Part shown: positions 9,195-21,215 of the stretch, one piece after another | Layout of the letters: each line of letters opens with the position of its first letter | Numbering within the stretch: the stretch's first letter is position 1 | Source: Ziziphus jujuba | Lineage: Eukaryota; Streptophyta; Magnoliopsida; Rosales; Rhamnaceae | Assembly: GCF_031755915.1 (NCBI RefSeq) | Contig: NC_083383.1 | Location: 32,219,501-32,283,500 of the forward strand | Reading direction: 5' to 3' | DNA length: 64,000 nt | Program-made: the position numbers and the translations under genes | The notes under the pieces: model-generated | What the model was told of the DNA's origin: nothing | Seen by the model: only the letters and a program-made list of their open reading frames with translations | Databases searched by the model: none

Positions 9195-12100
9195 ATGGCA
9201 AGTTTGAGAAGGATGTTGATGATTGTCGATCGACTTCTAAAATTGATGGCCGCAATCCACCGTAGCTCCATTGCAACAACAACAGTTGAGCTTCCTCTTT
9301 TGTTCCCATGGAGACTTTGCTTTGGTGGGTATTCATGCCGTTTCTTCCCTTTTTTTTTTCTTTTTTTCTTGTGCATAGATAAAAAATGAAGAAGAAGTAT
9401 AATATAGAAATCAAAAATAAAAGTGAAGTTCAAAATTTCTTAGGTGGGTTTGCAATTTGTGGGTTTTTTTCTTTTTTATTTATTTATTGTTTTTGGTTCT
9501 AGGCCATCAGTGGGTTGTGTAAATGCTGGGTTTTATCGTTTCTATTCGAACAATTTCAACTCGCTTGCTATCTATCTCTCAGACGAAGAGAGCAAGTGTA
9601 ACACCCCGTCCCAAATCGCACCGGAATCCGTGCACGTTGACTGAGGTTGACCGTTGACCATTGACCGAAGGGGGTCAAAAGTTGACTTTTTGACTTGGTG
9701 GGAATTTCGAGTTGACTAGGGTACCATGGCGAAGTGCACGATGCCTCGAGTTCGTAGACTGGTAGCATGTCGAAAACGGAGCTACGGTTTGAAAGTTATG
9801 AGCGAAACAAGTTGCGGTCCAAACTGTCCAAGGAGTGCCGGAGTTGACTTTTTGTTCATGGGGAATTGAGCTTTGACCCGTACATGATTGTGAAGTGCTC
9901 GTCGATACGAGTTCACAGACTAGCGGCATGCTTAAAACGGACATCCGGTTAAAAAGTTATGGACGTTTGAAGTTTACCGGATACCGTATTATTTTAATGT
10001 TTTTGGGTCGGTGAACAGTGAAATGCCACGTGTCAGCTTCTGATTGGTCCACGTGGCATGAATAGTGTCACACAGGGGTTTTTATTTGATAAAATTCCCG
10101 GGGAAGAGAGAAAGAGAGAGAGGAGAGAGAAAGAGAGAGAGAGAGACCGCCGGCCACCGGAATTTTTCCACTGTTCCGGTCGAGTTACTGTGCACGCGCC
10201 GGCCAGAAAAGCTTGCCCTCCTCATTTCCGGCAAAACCTCCAAGTTTCACGGCGAACGGCCGCCGGACGCGCCCGGATCGGACCTCCGAAGATCGGCGGC
10301 GAGTTTTACCCCTCCACCGCCGGCCACCGCGAATCGACCCTTTTCCGGCCATTTTCCGGCCACACGCGCCAGCTAGCCTTCATCCTCTCCTCAAGTCCGG
10401 CCGACCCACCAAAAATCACGGCCATCGGACCACCGACGCGCCGGGATCGGAGCATTTTCCGACGAGGGGTCGGAAATCTTCAAACGGTGATTTCTCCGCC
10501 GTCCGACCTCCGTTTTGCTCACCGCCGGTCCCGTTAGGTTGCTCTCCTCAAGATCTACAAGTCTGCAAAATTTCACGACCAACGGCCACCGCACGCGCCG
10601 CCGCCGGTGACGGTTGCCGGTGACCGCGGCGGTTCGTCGGAAAGTACTGTTCCGGCAAGTACCCGAAATTCCGGCCAGCTCCAGTCCGCAGTGTTCGACC
10701 TCCTGAACCCGAATCCGGCTTCTGTTTCCGCCAATTCGCGACGGTTTGGGAGAGTTGCGGAGCCGAAACTCGAAAAGCTTTCCGGCGAGATTCCGACCCC
10801 GTCGGGTCCGATCACCGGAAAGTAAGACCGAATCCGTGATCCTCATCACGCGAGCTTCGATTCGGTATATAACTCGTAACCCTTTAGTTATCGCTTGGTG
10901 TTCGCTCCCCGGGTATTCATTTGGGAATTTCTCGAATAAAATATTAATATTTTTGGTTTGTGCACTGTGGTTGTTTAGGTGCACGTACGAGTGGTGGAGT
11001 TGATCCCGAGGAGGATCTTAGTTGATTTGCGCTCTCCAGGTGAGTGACCCACCTTAAAAAAGTATTTTGGGCAATTAATTATATTTAATTGGTATTTAAT
11101 TTGGTATTTAAATTTATGCTCATGTGGTGTGGTTTATTGTGGTTTTATTTTGGTTTAATTTATTTATTATACATGAGCAAGGTGTATTTTGGTAGTATTT
11201 GTACGTGGTTTTAAATTTGATTTTCCGGGCATAATTGGGTTAAATATTTTATGAAAATATTTGGTTAAATTTTATAAATTATGCCCGCGGTATTTTTATG
11301 GTTGCATCTCATATTTCGAGGAAATTGTGATTTGTTGGTTATCAATGTTTCGTACCGGGTTGTTTAAATAAAAATATGTGGGATGGTGTTTTGTGAAAAT
11401 ATGGTATACTTCCCACGGTGGTTTTTGGAAAAATGGTACGGTTGGTTGTTATTGTTTATTTTTAGACGCACTCATACAGTATTGGTGTTCTAGTGTATGG
11501 TGTATGGACACGTGGTAGTGCGCGGTTATTATCTGGTTTAGCGCACGGTTTTTACTTCACCCTTGAGTTGCCATTGGACCGTGGGCAGGCAAGTTGTTAT
11601 TGGCCACAGCCGCCCCCCTCCTTGGCCGGGTGATGGTTTTTAGCAGTCGGTACTGTCGGGACGCCGAAGTGACCACTGCAGGTTTCTCTCTTTAACCCCT
11701 CGCCAGTCGGTGCTCGGGACGCTGGGTATCGGAGGGCATCACCGGTATATGGTGTGGTGCGTTAGGTGTAATTGTCGGTGTAAATTGCAAATAATGGTTT
11801 AAACCCCAAAGGTGTTCAAAATTATTTACTATAATTTATTATATTTTTATTATATATATTGGGGTATGTTTTTATTTATTTATTGTGTATCAAATGGTTT
11901 AATCCCTTGATTTTTGGGAGGTATGTACATTGGGTTTTGCGAAAAGGTTTTAAAAAGGGAACATTTCAAACGGAGCGATTGGTGAGAGTTTTGAGGGAAA
12001 TTATTATTTTCCAACAGTAATTACTATTTATTTATTAATTGCTGGTATTTGTTCTATTCCTTAATTGCTATTACTATTATTTTTATTATCGCAAAAAGGT

Positions 12101-12838
12101 GTTCAGTAGTTCGGGTTACTCACGGAGATGATTAGCATCTCACACTCTTAAATTCCGTTCCCTTAGGTGCAAGTGGTGGTAGACGTTCTTCTGGAGCGAA
12201 CCAAGTTTTCCGCTGTTGTTGTGTTTCGAGACGTACTCTGTACTCTTTCATTTCAGTGTATTATTTCTTTCAGCCTTGTTGTATTTCTGTTGTTTAGCAC
12301 TTCTTAAAGCTCTGTATACTATTGGGATACTTCTGTTTAATTATGCACTGGACTGTTGTTGCTTTTGAGAAGTGCTGGAATTTGTGGAACAATTTGTAGT
12401 TGCGGGAGGAACAAGGGGATGAGTATAGAAGTGTGTTTTCAGTGCAGGTAATTTGTGGTAAGTAAATCCCTTAGGGGAGGCTCTGCCGGATTTTCCGTTG
12501 GAGAGTTCGGTAGGGTTTCCCTGGGATCAGGGCTGTCTAGGGTTCCGGGGAAGGAATTCTGGACGGGTCCTGACAGCAAAAGCTGCCTATTCATAAAGTA
12601 TTTTCTTTTTTATTTGCTCTATTTTTTTATTTAATTTTTGGAAATTGGGTTTTGAGTTTTTGGGTTTTGGTGATGATGATCATGTTTTGATTTCTTTTTG
12701 GATGGGGATGGGGTTAGCCTACTATATAGGAGTAGTGGGTTTTTGGAATTTGATTTGGTTCTAAGAAAATGGGTGGAGGAGCATATCCATTCTATAGATG
12801 AAAATGGAATCAAAGCTCTTGGCCATGTCCTTGACCTG
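9195..12838 (+). pseudogene. SDHAF2-like: SDHAF2 (SDH5) assembly factor, split by a solo LTR and lacking its 3' end
   Basis: Exon 1 (9195-9328) begins MASLRRMLMIVDRLL, like the mitochondrial presequence of plant SDHAF2, and ends at a GT donor. Exon 2 (9503-9596) joins in frame and ends FNSLAIYLSDEESK, where the solo LTR begins. Frame resumes after the LTR at 12576. Exon 3 (12718-12838) gives LLYRSSGFLEFDLVLRKWVE and then HIHSIDENGIKALGHVLDL before a GTAACT donor. SDHAF2 is the soluble matrix factor that inserts FAD into the flavoprotein subunit of succinate dehydrogenase. The exon 3 motif RSxxRGFLE that contacts the flavoprotein is two residues short. The next expected block (ENPDLWKWL) is absent downstream. 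The splice sites and frames are otherwise good, so the gene piece was decent until the LTR landed. Confidence 0.8.
9597..12575 (+). mobile_element. Solo LTR 1 of a Ty3/gypsy family (2,979 bp)
   Basis: Begins TGTAACACCCCGTCCC and ends GACGGGTCCTGACA, with GCAAG on the left and GCAAA on the right (target duplication with one change). It holds no polyprotein. Its GC-rich middle (10,100-10,850) follows a (GA)n tract and resembles a promoter and leader. Two ACGTG cores (CCACGTGTC and CCACGTGGC, 10027-10057) lie about 100 bases upstream of the (GA)n tract. A GAGATG-CATCTC palindrome occurs at 12125-12141. It interrupts exon 2 of the SDHAF2 remnant. Confidence 0.85.
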
Positions 12839-13990
12839 GTAACTGTGCTACTCTTTTGCTTGCTTTCTATATTATAAATATGTGTATATATTAGAGGTAA
12901 GATTTATATGAGGTATTTGATGATATTGAGATGTATATTCCATCGTCACAGCATGTAAAACTTATAATGTTGAATTAATTATAAATGCATATTAATTTAA
13001 CTGTCTCAGTTTTCATGGCTAATGCTTATATAATATAAGTGCATTACGCTTTGGAAGCTTGTGTAAATCAATATTTCAAAGACCCAAAAAAAAAAAAATT
13101 CTTGTATAAAAGAAATACTGGTCTTGTTTTGTTTTTCTTTTTGACAAAAAATGATAAATTCTAATGTTATATTTGTTTGCATATATCCATTGTTGTATGA
13201 CTGGTTCTCTTAATTTCAAATGAGAGTTATTAGTGGTGTATATTAATCTCTCAGTTTGCATCGGTGAAATACATTTGTATTGAATTTGGAAAAAAATGAT
13301 TGACACAAATTTTCTTTTTCCTTATGTATAGAGAAACTAGTGTAAACATGAAGTTCAAACTGAGCATCTTAATTATAGAATGTTGCACTCAACATGTTCT
13401 ATGGTGCAATACATAATTAAAAAATAATTATAAATTTTGATGATTTGTGAAAGAAAAATTTAAACGAAATTTTGATGATAATTAAAAACATCCTTACCTT
13501 AAAAGCAGATATGGTCTGATATTCCCTTGCTCCCTCTATTGTTTATGTTCTTTATTTCTCATCTAACAAAAACTAGTCGAGTCCTTTTGATCTCTCAGAA
13601 GCGGAAGCTGAATCAGCTGCAGGCTATAATGTGAATGCAATTTTTCCTATGTCTTTCATATGCTTACAAGAACAGAGGTGAGCGATGCGTTTTCATAGAG
13701 GAAAGGAAAGCAGAGGTGGAGCAGGGATTTTTTTTTTTTTCAATGGAATTGTAGGAATGTAATTAGTACCCCAATTGTTGGATGTGTGATTTGGTAAAAA
13801 AAAGTCAATAGTATTGTGGTATTGTTTTGTTAAAAAAGTCATTTGTGGTATTATTTTGGTAAAATAGTATTGTGTCTTAAGTATTTTATATGTTATTTAT
13901 AGTTATAGAGATGGTATTCGATAATCATGATAATACGATATTAATGTATTTATGGAATTATGGTGGGAAATTTATTCTTGTTGCAAATAC
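12839..13990. other. AT-rich DNA, no gene identified
   Basis: This may begin as SDHAF2 intron. Around 13600-13672 there is an exon-like open stretch ending in a GAG/GTGAGC donor, but I do not recognise its protein. The sequence at 13671-13750 resembles the internal DNA at 6075-6160 of the lipoxygenase-carrying element (GGTGAG-GATGC, then GAAAGCAGAGG), suggesting shared element backbone. Confidence 0.35.
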
Positions 13991-14039
13991 ATATTATCAA
14001 AATAGGTGTATTGAATTGTAATCATTCGAAATGAAAAAC

Positions 14040-14989
14040 AAAAGAATTGACAATTATCGATGGCACAAAATCAATAATACCGATAGTCTATCGGTAATCA
14101 AGTAAATTAGGGTTTTTTGCTTTATTTGCACAATTTTTGTGTTATCTAATCTTAATAATTATATATAAACTTTACATAAAGTAGATGTATTTTGTACCTT
14201 TTTTACTGTTACAGAGATGTTAAATATAACTTTATTAATGATTTTCAACAAAAAAATCCACAAAAAAATGGAAAAAAGTGGGAAAATTTCAAATAAAGTT
14301 GATTACCGATGATGCATCAGTAATTACCGATGCCAACAGTTTCATCGGTAATTATCGAAACCCCGTTGGTAATTACAATTTGTCATTTTTTTAAAAAAAA
14401 TTGACAACTTTGACAATGTGTGTTTCCACCAAGAACATGTAAAATCTAACATTCTTAATGAGCCTCAACAATACAATCCACAAAAAAGTTTGGAAAAAGT
14501 TAGAAAATTTCAACCAAAGTTGATTACCAATGGGTCATCGGTAATTACCGAGGACACCGTTGGTAATCCATATTAGAAGTCCATATGCTTGCTAGAAAAA
14601 TTATCGACGGTTCTATTGGTAATTATCGAAACCCCATCGGTAATTTCAATTTAACCATTTTTTCAAAGCAAATCACCACAATTTAATCCGAAAACTCCGA
14701 TAATATATGTTTCCACCAAGAACATGCTAAGTATAACTTTATTAATGATCCTTAATAAAAGAATCCACGGTAATGTTATGTGATTACCATAGGGGTTTCG
14801 GTAATTACCGATAAAACCTACGGTAATAAATTTTTTTTTTCCAATTTGAGAATTTTCTTCGAACATTTCGGGTTTTTTCTCCTTAGGATCATTGAAGAAA
14901 GTATATTTTGTATGTTGTTGCATTTGACACACATTAGGGGACTTGTGGGGGCAAAAAAATTGATAAAATATGATAATCATAGGGGTTTC
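14040..14989. repeat. GGTAATTACCGA repeat array, left part
   Basis: Units of about 180-220 bp each contain variants of the palindrome ATCGGTAATTACCGAT. They are joined by a conserved spacer containing CCAAGAACATG and ACTTTATTAATGA. Units before about 14,770 run opposite to those after it: AATGTGTGTT and AACATGT-type blocks reappear reverse complemented. The array breaks off at 14989, where a solo LTR is inserted, and resumes at 18379. Such arrays resemble subterminal repeats of CACTA-type elements, but I found no termini. Confidence 0.6.
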
Positions 14990-17900
14990 TGTTAAGACCC
15001 ATCCAAGATCCCTCACTAGAACTTTAGACAAGCCCTGATCCCAAGGAAACCCTATCAGATCCTCCAATGGAAAATCTGGCAGAATTTCCTCTAAGGGTTG
15101 GACTTACCACAAATTCCATACACTGAAAACACATTTCTATATACACTACTTTATTCCTCCCATCTTACTATAATTTATTTCCACAATAATCAACACTTTC
15201 ATAAATTAAACAGGGAACTAATGCAGTATTTAATAAAATAGATTCAATATAGTATACAGAGCATCATAAGGTACAAATAAGTGTGAAAGTTGTACAACAT
15301 AGGATGGAAAGAAATATTACAAATAGAAATAAATGAAAAGAAAAGAAATCCTCGAAACACGACAGTAATGAAGGTCAAGCTCGCTCCGGACGAACGTCTA
15401 CCAATCCTTGTACCTAGGGGAATGAATTTAAAAATATGAGATGCTAATCATCTCAGTGAGTGACTTTATCTACTATATAATTATAATAGTAATAATAATC
15501 ATAGTATACTTGATTAATTATGAATAAATAAATAAATAGATAATAATTAATTGAAAATAATATTTTCCCTCAAAATCCTCATCATTCACTCCGTTGGAAA
15601 TGTTCTCCTTTTTAAAACATTTTCGCAAAACCCAATCTTTTATGCCCCAAAAATCAAAGAATAGTTAATTAAATAAATAATTATATAATCCAAATATGAA
15701 TAAAATAATTTAAAATACTTGCATTAAAGAAATGTAACATAAAAGTGAAATTCAATATATAATTCGTAAAATTTGATTTAATAAATCAAAATAAACAGTG
15801 TCAAAAATATAATTTAAATAATTACAAATTTAAATTACAAACAATCATGTAAAATAAGTGGTAAAAAAAAAAATTATGAAATTCATTTTGAAATATTCAA
15901 CCAATCTATATAATAAAAATATGGCAAGATGCATTTTAAAAACATTGATTTAAATTAATTGACATAAAATTTGAATGAATACATTTTAGAAAATACTAAT
16001 TGGAAATAGGTGATAAAACAAATTAAATATATTTATTTTAAATACGGCTTTAAAACTTTAGGATTTGAAATTTATATCTGAAAAAAATATTCTTGACGCA
16101 CCACTCTATATACCAGTGATGCCCTACGATACCCAGCGTCCCGAGCACCGTCCAGCGGAAAGTTAAAGAGAGAAACTTGCATATAGTCGCTTCGGCGTCT
16201 CGATAGCGCTGCTGCTTAAACCGTCATCCCGGCCATGGAGGGGGACGGCTTATGTGCACCATATAGAACTTGTCTGCCCTCGGTCCGATGGCAACTCACG
16301 GGAGACATTATAACTTGCGCGCTCATCCATATATATAGTACAGAACACCAGTATTGTATGAGTGCGTCTAAAACAAATAACCAAATTTATTATTAAAATA
16401 CCCAATTTTTCCAAAATTCACCGTGAGAATTATACCATTTTTCAAATTCACAATCCCACATTTTTCTTTAATATCACTAGCATAAATCCATCGATAATAT
16501 ATAATTTTTCCCATATCATAAAATCCACCAGATAATATTTCAAGTGCATAAATATATATTTTGAAAGCACCATAACTTAAACCAATATTTTTCTTGAAAT
16601 TTTAAAATCAAATCATGCCAAAAATAATATTAAAACCACATAAAATTCATATATCCTTAAAATCATGTGAACACATTTATCATGCATCATAAAATCAACA
16701 TCAAACTCAACAATAATTTATTAAAAACCTTAAACCATAATTCCTTTAAAATCCCAAATACATTTTTGGCAACAACACATATATTAAAACCATCATAAAT
16801 CGGCATTGTACAAATGGAAATTCCTTCAAATATTAAACATATATTAAAATTCACATGAAAGCGTTTCTAATTACACAATATTCTAACAATAAAATTCAAC
16901 AATTATTAATAAAATCCCATATCCATAAAATTCTTGAAATCAAAATATTTCTTAATGCACAAATAATTATAATTCATTCAATTTTGGCATCAAAATTTCA
17001 AATATAAATTTACTAAATATTTAACGCATGAAATATAATTTCCAAATATATATTCAACACAAAAATATATACAATTAATCAACCCAAAATAATTTTGAAG
17101 TTGGGTCACTCACCTCGAGCATGCAATTAAATCAAGATCCTCTATAGGATTAATTTTACAATTCACTTGACAGTACACAAACCGATTAAATTAATATTTT
17201 AATCAGATAAATTATACACAGTTACCCGGAGGATTTAACATAAACGTTAACCAAAATTTGTGAGTAATATATCGAAACGAAGCGTATAGAACGAAAATCA
17301 CGGATTGAGGCTTACCTCCCGAAGATCGGATCCGTGGTGGCCGAAATCTCGTCGAAAAGCTCTTAGAATTCAAGCCCTCGATTCTCTCAACCTGTTACGA
17401 ATGGGGGAAAACCGACCTTAGATTTGGGTTTAGGGAGGTTGAATTAGTGGGGAGGGATAGGTGAGGTGATCGGAAACTCACTAGAATTGGATTTTCCGGT
17501 GAGCCGCCGTGGTCACCGGAATCCGCTACCTGCGGCGGCCATTGGCCCTGAAACTTGGTGAAGTGGTAGATCTGGTGATGGGTAACTCAACAAGATTGGC
17601 GGTGAGGCAAACAGAGGTCTGGTTTGGCAGATATCGGCTAGAGAAGAAAATCGACCACTCATTGGAAAATGCCCCGATCTGAGGGCGTTGGTAGCGATCT
17701 AGCCGTGATTTTTGGCTGGCCGGCCAGTTTTCAGGTGGGCTTCAAGCTGGAGTGGCACGTGTGGCTTAGAAATGATCGGACAATGGTCAACGGTGGTGGT
17801 GGCTTCTCTCCCTCTCTCTTTCTCCTCCCCTCTTTCTCTCTCCTTCCCTCTTTCTCTCTCTTCCCCCCCCCCGCCCATATGTGTTTTGGCCAAAATAAAA

Positions 17901-18378
17901 GCCACATGTGGGTGACACTATTTACTGATGGGATTGGCTGAAAACATGACACGTGCACATACTGTTCACACAAGTCAAAATATATTAAAATATTACGGAA
18001 TTCGGAAAACTTTTGCAGGTCCATAACTTTCAAACCACATGTCCAAATCAGGCATGCCACTAGTCTATGAACTCGTATCGACAAGTACTTCACAATCATG
18101 CATGATTCAAAGCTTAATTTTACAAAAATAAAAAGTCAACTCCGGCACCCTTGGACAGTTCGGACCTCAACTTGTTTTACTCATAACGTTCAAACCGTAG
18201 CTCCATTTTCATCGTGCTACTAGTCTACGGACTCATGTCAATGCCTACCTCACAAGGTGCCTGGGTCAATTGGAATTTTATCTGAATCAAAAAATCAAAG
18301 TTGAACCCTCTCGGTCAACGACGGTCAAACCCGGTCAACCTGCAAAAATTTCCATGTACTTTGGGACGAGATCTTATA
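14990..18378 (-). mobile_element. Solo LTR 2 (minus orientation, 3,389 bp)
   Basis: On the minus strand it runs from TATAAGATCTCGTCCC (decayed version of TGTAACACCCCGTCCC) to GATGGGTCTTAACA. It shares with LTR 1 the (GA)n tract, the CCGAAG...GATACCCAGCGTC block, the CACTCATACA block and the GAGATG-CATCTC palindrome (15438-15454). No coding region is present. The array sequence ...GGGGTTTC | GGTAATTCCC... is split by it, which proves insertion. Its target duplication is degraded (GTTTC/TTTTG), and its ends are the most decayed of the long copies, so it is probably the oldest. Confidence 0.75.
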
Positions 18379-19280
18379 TTTTGGTAATTCCCGATTAAAC
18401 CTACGATAATTTTTCCAGCAACTACAAATTGATTACCATAGGTTTCATCGGTAATTACCGAAGGTCCTACGGTAATCAAATTTTTATGCCAATTTGAGAA
18501 CTTTTTTAGACATTTTGGGGTTTTTTCTCTTTAAGATCATTGAAGAATGTATATTTTACATGTTGTTGCATTTAACACACATTAGGAGACTTGTGGGGGC
18601 CAAAAAATTGGTAAAATATGATAACCATAGGGGTTTCGGTAATTACCGATGAAACTTATGGTAATTTTTCCCCAACTACAAATTGATTACCCTAGGTTTT
18701 ATCGGTAATTACCGAAAGCCCTACGGTAGTCAAATTGTTTTGCCAATTTGAGAACTTTTCCGAACTTTTGGGGTTTTTTCTGTTTAGGGTCATTGATGAA
18801 TCTATATTTTGTATGTTGTTGTCGGAAACACACATTAGTGGACTCTTTGGAGTAAAAAAATATGTGAATTGATGTTACCAAAAAAGTATCGGTAATTACC
18901 GATGGATCCGTCGGCATTGGAAATTACCGATGCACCATCGGTAATCATCTTTGTTTGAATTTTTATCACTACCGAGGGTCTTATTTTCTCTTATTTTGTC
19001 GACGGTTATCATTAGTAAAGCTAGATTCAGCATATTAAGATAATATTAATATAGGGTGCTATAACATTAAACATACGATCTACATTGAAAATTTATTAAT
19101 GTACAACTCAACAGTATATTTTTTCCTAAACCAACTAATGTCTTCCGGACCAAATAAAAGGTTCTCCCGGTTGATAATCAACTTTGGATGAAATTTTCTA
19201 ACATTTTCCAAACTTTTTGTGAATTCTTTTGTTGAGGATCATTAATAAAGTTAGATTTTCCATGTTCTTGGTCGAAACAC
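18379..19280. repeat. GGTAATTACCGA repeat array, right part
   Basis: Continuation of the array cut by solo LTR 2. Three to four units carry the GGTAATTACCGA palindrome and the spacer with GTTGTTGCATTTAACACACA. At 19190-19270 the spacer matches the left part in reverse complement (GTTGAGGATCATTAATAAAG), so the array has inverted outer arms. Confidence 0.6.
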
Positions 19281-19570
19281 ACATTATCAAAGCATTACAT
19301 CAATTGCTAATATTACAAAATAACCACTAAACTAAAAGCAAACTAAAAGGTGATGAAAAAGTTTAAAATTGAGAATCAAACATATGACTTCCCAAGAAAG
19401 AGTTTCTTAAGCTTGTCATGTAAGAAAGCTGATGCAAAACCTACTCTACCCTTTCAATCACTTTGGCATGAGAGTAGAAAACAGATGACTCATGACACAA
19501 TCATTTTATGGTCATTCATAAACAGCATTACATCAATTGCTGATATTACAAAATAACCAGTAAAACCTCA
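19281..19570. repeat. Short direct repeat pair
   Basis: GCATTACATCAATTGCT followed by a shared tail ATATTACAAAATAACCA occurs near 19283 and again near 19526, about 240 bases apart. The sequence between has no recognised gene. The second copy abuts the CHLD fragment. Confidence 0.5.
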
Positions 19571-19580
19571 GCATCCGTAC

Positions 19581-20505
19581 TCCTTAGGACATGCTAGAGC
19601 TACATTTGAAAATGAACCAACAACCACATCAATGGGTGGCGAAATTGCATGTAGGCCATGAGTCATCACTATCTTGCCGGTTCCTTGACTTCCAGAGATG
19701 GCAATCCCTCAATTTCATGGTCAATAGCCCCGAGAAATAGAGCAGTTTTAATCGCATCCTACAAGACATTGTGTATACACAAATTCACATTGGTGGAGAA
19801 TTAACTAATTAATCATCAGTAAATGTTAACTGGTTTATAGACTGAAATCACATTATTTATAGCAACTTAAAGAATATTTTAATACTTGTCCTATTTAATT
19901 TATTTCTTCCATATGCATTAGTGGCTGTACAAAATCAAATAAGACATTCCCTGAAATTTAAAATGCCTCTTATCCTAATTATTCAACCAATCCATCTCGT
20001 TGGAATAATTTAACCACGTCAATCTATTAGAGAAGTAACACCAAGCCATCACAGCCAAACACAAAATTAATCTACAAATTCTCTGATAACCAAAACTCTA
20101 GAAAGAGTTCAAGAAATTTAAATAATTAAGACCCATTTCAATAAAAACACCATACCAAAATCCATATTCCATTTTCATAAGAAAATGCAGAATTAACCGA
20201 AAAAAAAAAAAAAGAAGCATCGTTTTCTCCACAAGAAGGAAAAAAAAAAAAAAAAAGAGTAAAAGGGAAGTACTTGCCCAACAATGGCAGCTAGAGGGAA
20301 AAACTGTCTTCCATAAGGAGTAACATATGGGTTCTCCTCTGGAGCTAGTACTGCTCCATTGCCATTGCCAGAGTCAGCAGAAGCAGTAGCATTTGCAAAA
20401 GCACGAACATGAAGGCCATGGAAGTGAAGGCGTTTGGAGTTGAAAGAAATAGAAGAAGAAGAAGAAGAAGAAGAAGCAGCAAAAGACGGAGATAAGAGAC
20501 ATACA
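19581..20505 (-). pseudogene. CHLD-like: CHLD (magnesium chelatase D subunit) N-terminal fragment, two exons
   Basis: Exon 1 (about 20505-20274) gives a serine-rich chloroplast transit-like segment (FAASSSSSSSISFNSKR), then VRAFANATASADSG, ENPYVTPYGRQFFPLAAIVG and a GTACTT donor. Exon 2 (19758-19581) continues DAIKTALFLGAIDHEI. After a frameshift in the P-loop region it gives IVMTHGLHAISPPIDVVVGS and CPKE. CHLD is the AAA+ platform subunit of the plastid enzyme that puts Mg into protoporphyrin IX, the first committed step to chlorophyll. Only the first ~100 of about 750 residues are present, the AAA+ domain is broken, and the initiating codon is not clear because exon 1 abuts a terminal repeat at 20515-20625. 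A captured or truncated fragment. Confidence 0.8.
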
Positions 20506-20514
20506 GGTCTTTTA

Positions 20515-20625
20515 AAAATTTTTTAAGGGCATAATGGATATTAAAGGGCAAAACAACAAGGTTCACAATTCGGTGGGTATATATCCTCAAAGCTATTTCA
20601 AAAGAGACATTGGGCTAAATTCAGG
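20515..20625. repeat. Right-type terminal repeat, divergent
   Basis: Reverse complemented, the block reads CTGAATTTAGCCCAATGTCT, then ATATATACCC, TTTTGCCCTTTA and ATTATGCCC. This is the same order of landmarks as the terminal repeat at 6262-6368 (GAATTCAGCCCATT, ATATACCC, TTTACCC). Similarity is moderate, so it is an older or different subfamily end. Confidence 0.4.
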
Positions 20626-20689
20626 AATTTAGCTTAATACTCTTGGGCTCTAATGAAAGTAAAAAATTTACTTTTTTTGTTCCTTCATT

Positions 20690-20795
20690 CCAAATTTCTC
20701 TTTTGGAAAAACCCAACAATATTAGAGGCAAATTTCTTTTCTGCAAAAGCCCACATATTAGAGCCAGATTTCTCTTCTGCAAAAACCCAGCAAAA
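20690..20795. repeat. Two-to-three-copy ~48-bp tandem repeat
   Basis: The block with AAATTTCTCTTTTGGAAAA, ACCCAACA and TATTAGAG recurs about every 48 bases with changes. No gene is visible between 20626 and 21000. Confidence 0.45.
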
Positions 20796-21003
20796 TGTCA
20801 AAATCTCTAGAAGAAATGAATATACAATGCTTAGCATCATAGCCTGTGTTTAAAACCATTGAAAAGTTTTCAACATTTTCGCCCATAATATTCAAAAACT
20901 TAGTCTGCCCCACATTATTACTCCCAATTCTGCCTAAGCCAAAAATATCAAAACGAAGCAAAACCCAATAATCTTATCCCCCAAAAGAGGAAAAGGAACA
21001 TAC

Positions 21004-21083
21004 TTGGAACCAAATTTTGAGATAGAAAGCAGTGCAGGAGTGTCCGGCTGCATGAAGAAGGCGAAGAGCAATGCTACGATTTG
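21004..21083 (-). pseudogene. MNMA-like: MnmA-type tRNA 2-thiouridylase exon fragment
   Basis: The minus strand reads NRSIALRLLHAAGHSCTAFY followed by LKIWFQ, then a GTATGTTCC donor. This is the segment right after the SGGVDSS ATP-binding loop in plant MnmA proteins, which thiolate U34 of Lys, Glu and Gln tRNAs in organelles. The PP-loop itself is missing: CRSIAL stands where VDSSVAL is expected. It is a single truncated exon beside a MITE and a terminal repeat. Recognised by memory of the family. Confidence 0.65.
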
Positions 21084-21215
21084 TATTTTGAATTTTTTTT
21101 TTCATCTTCTTTTTTTATCAATTATCTCTTGTCAAGATCCAGCTTTACAAGTTTGTTAGGAAAAAAAAAAAGAGAAGAAGATAACTTTATCGGAAGCAAA
21201 AATGAATTTTACTTA

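Noticed and set aside
10058..10984. Several overlapping open frames of 100-200 codons on both strands
   Set aside because: They lie in the GC-rich part of solo LTR 1, are rich in P, R and S in every frame, and are not conserved in the other LTR copies.
17669..18099. Frames of 67-122 codons around the CT-rich tract
   Set aside because: Low-complexity LTR sequence; not conserved in sibling LTRs.
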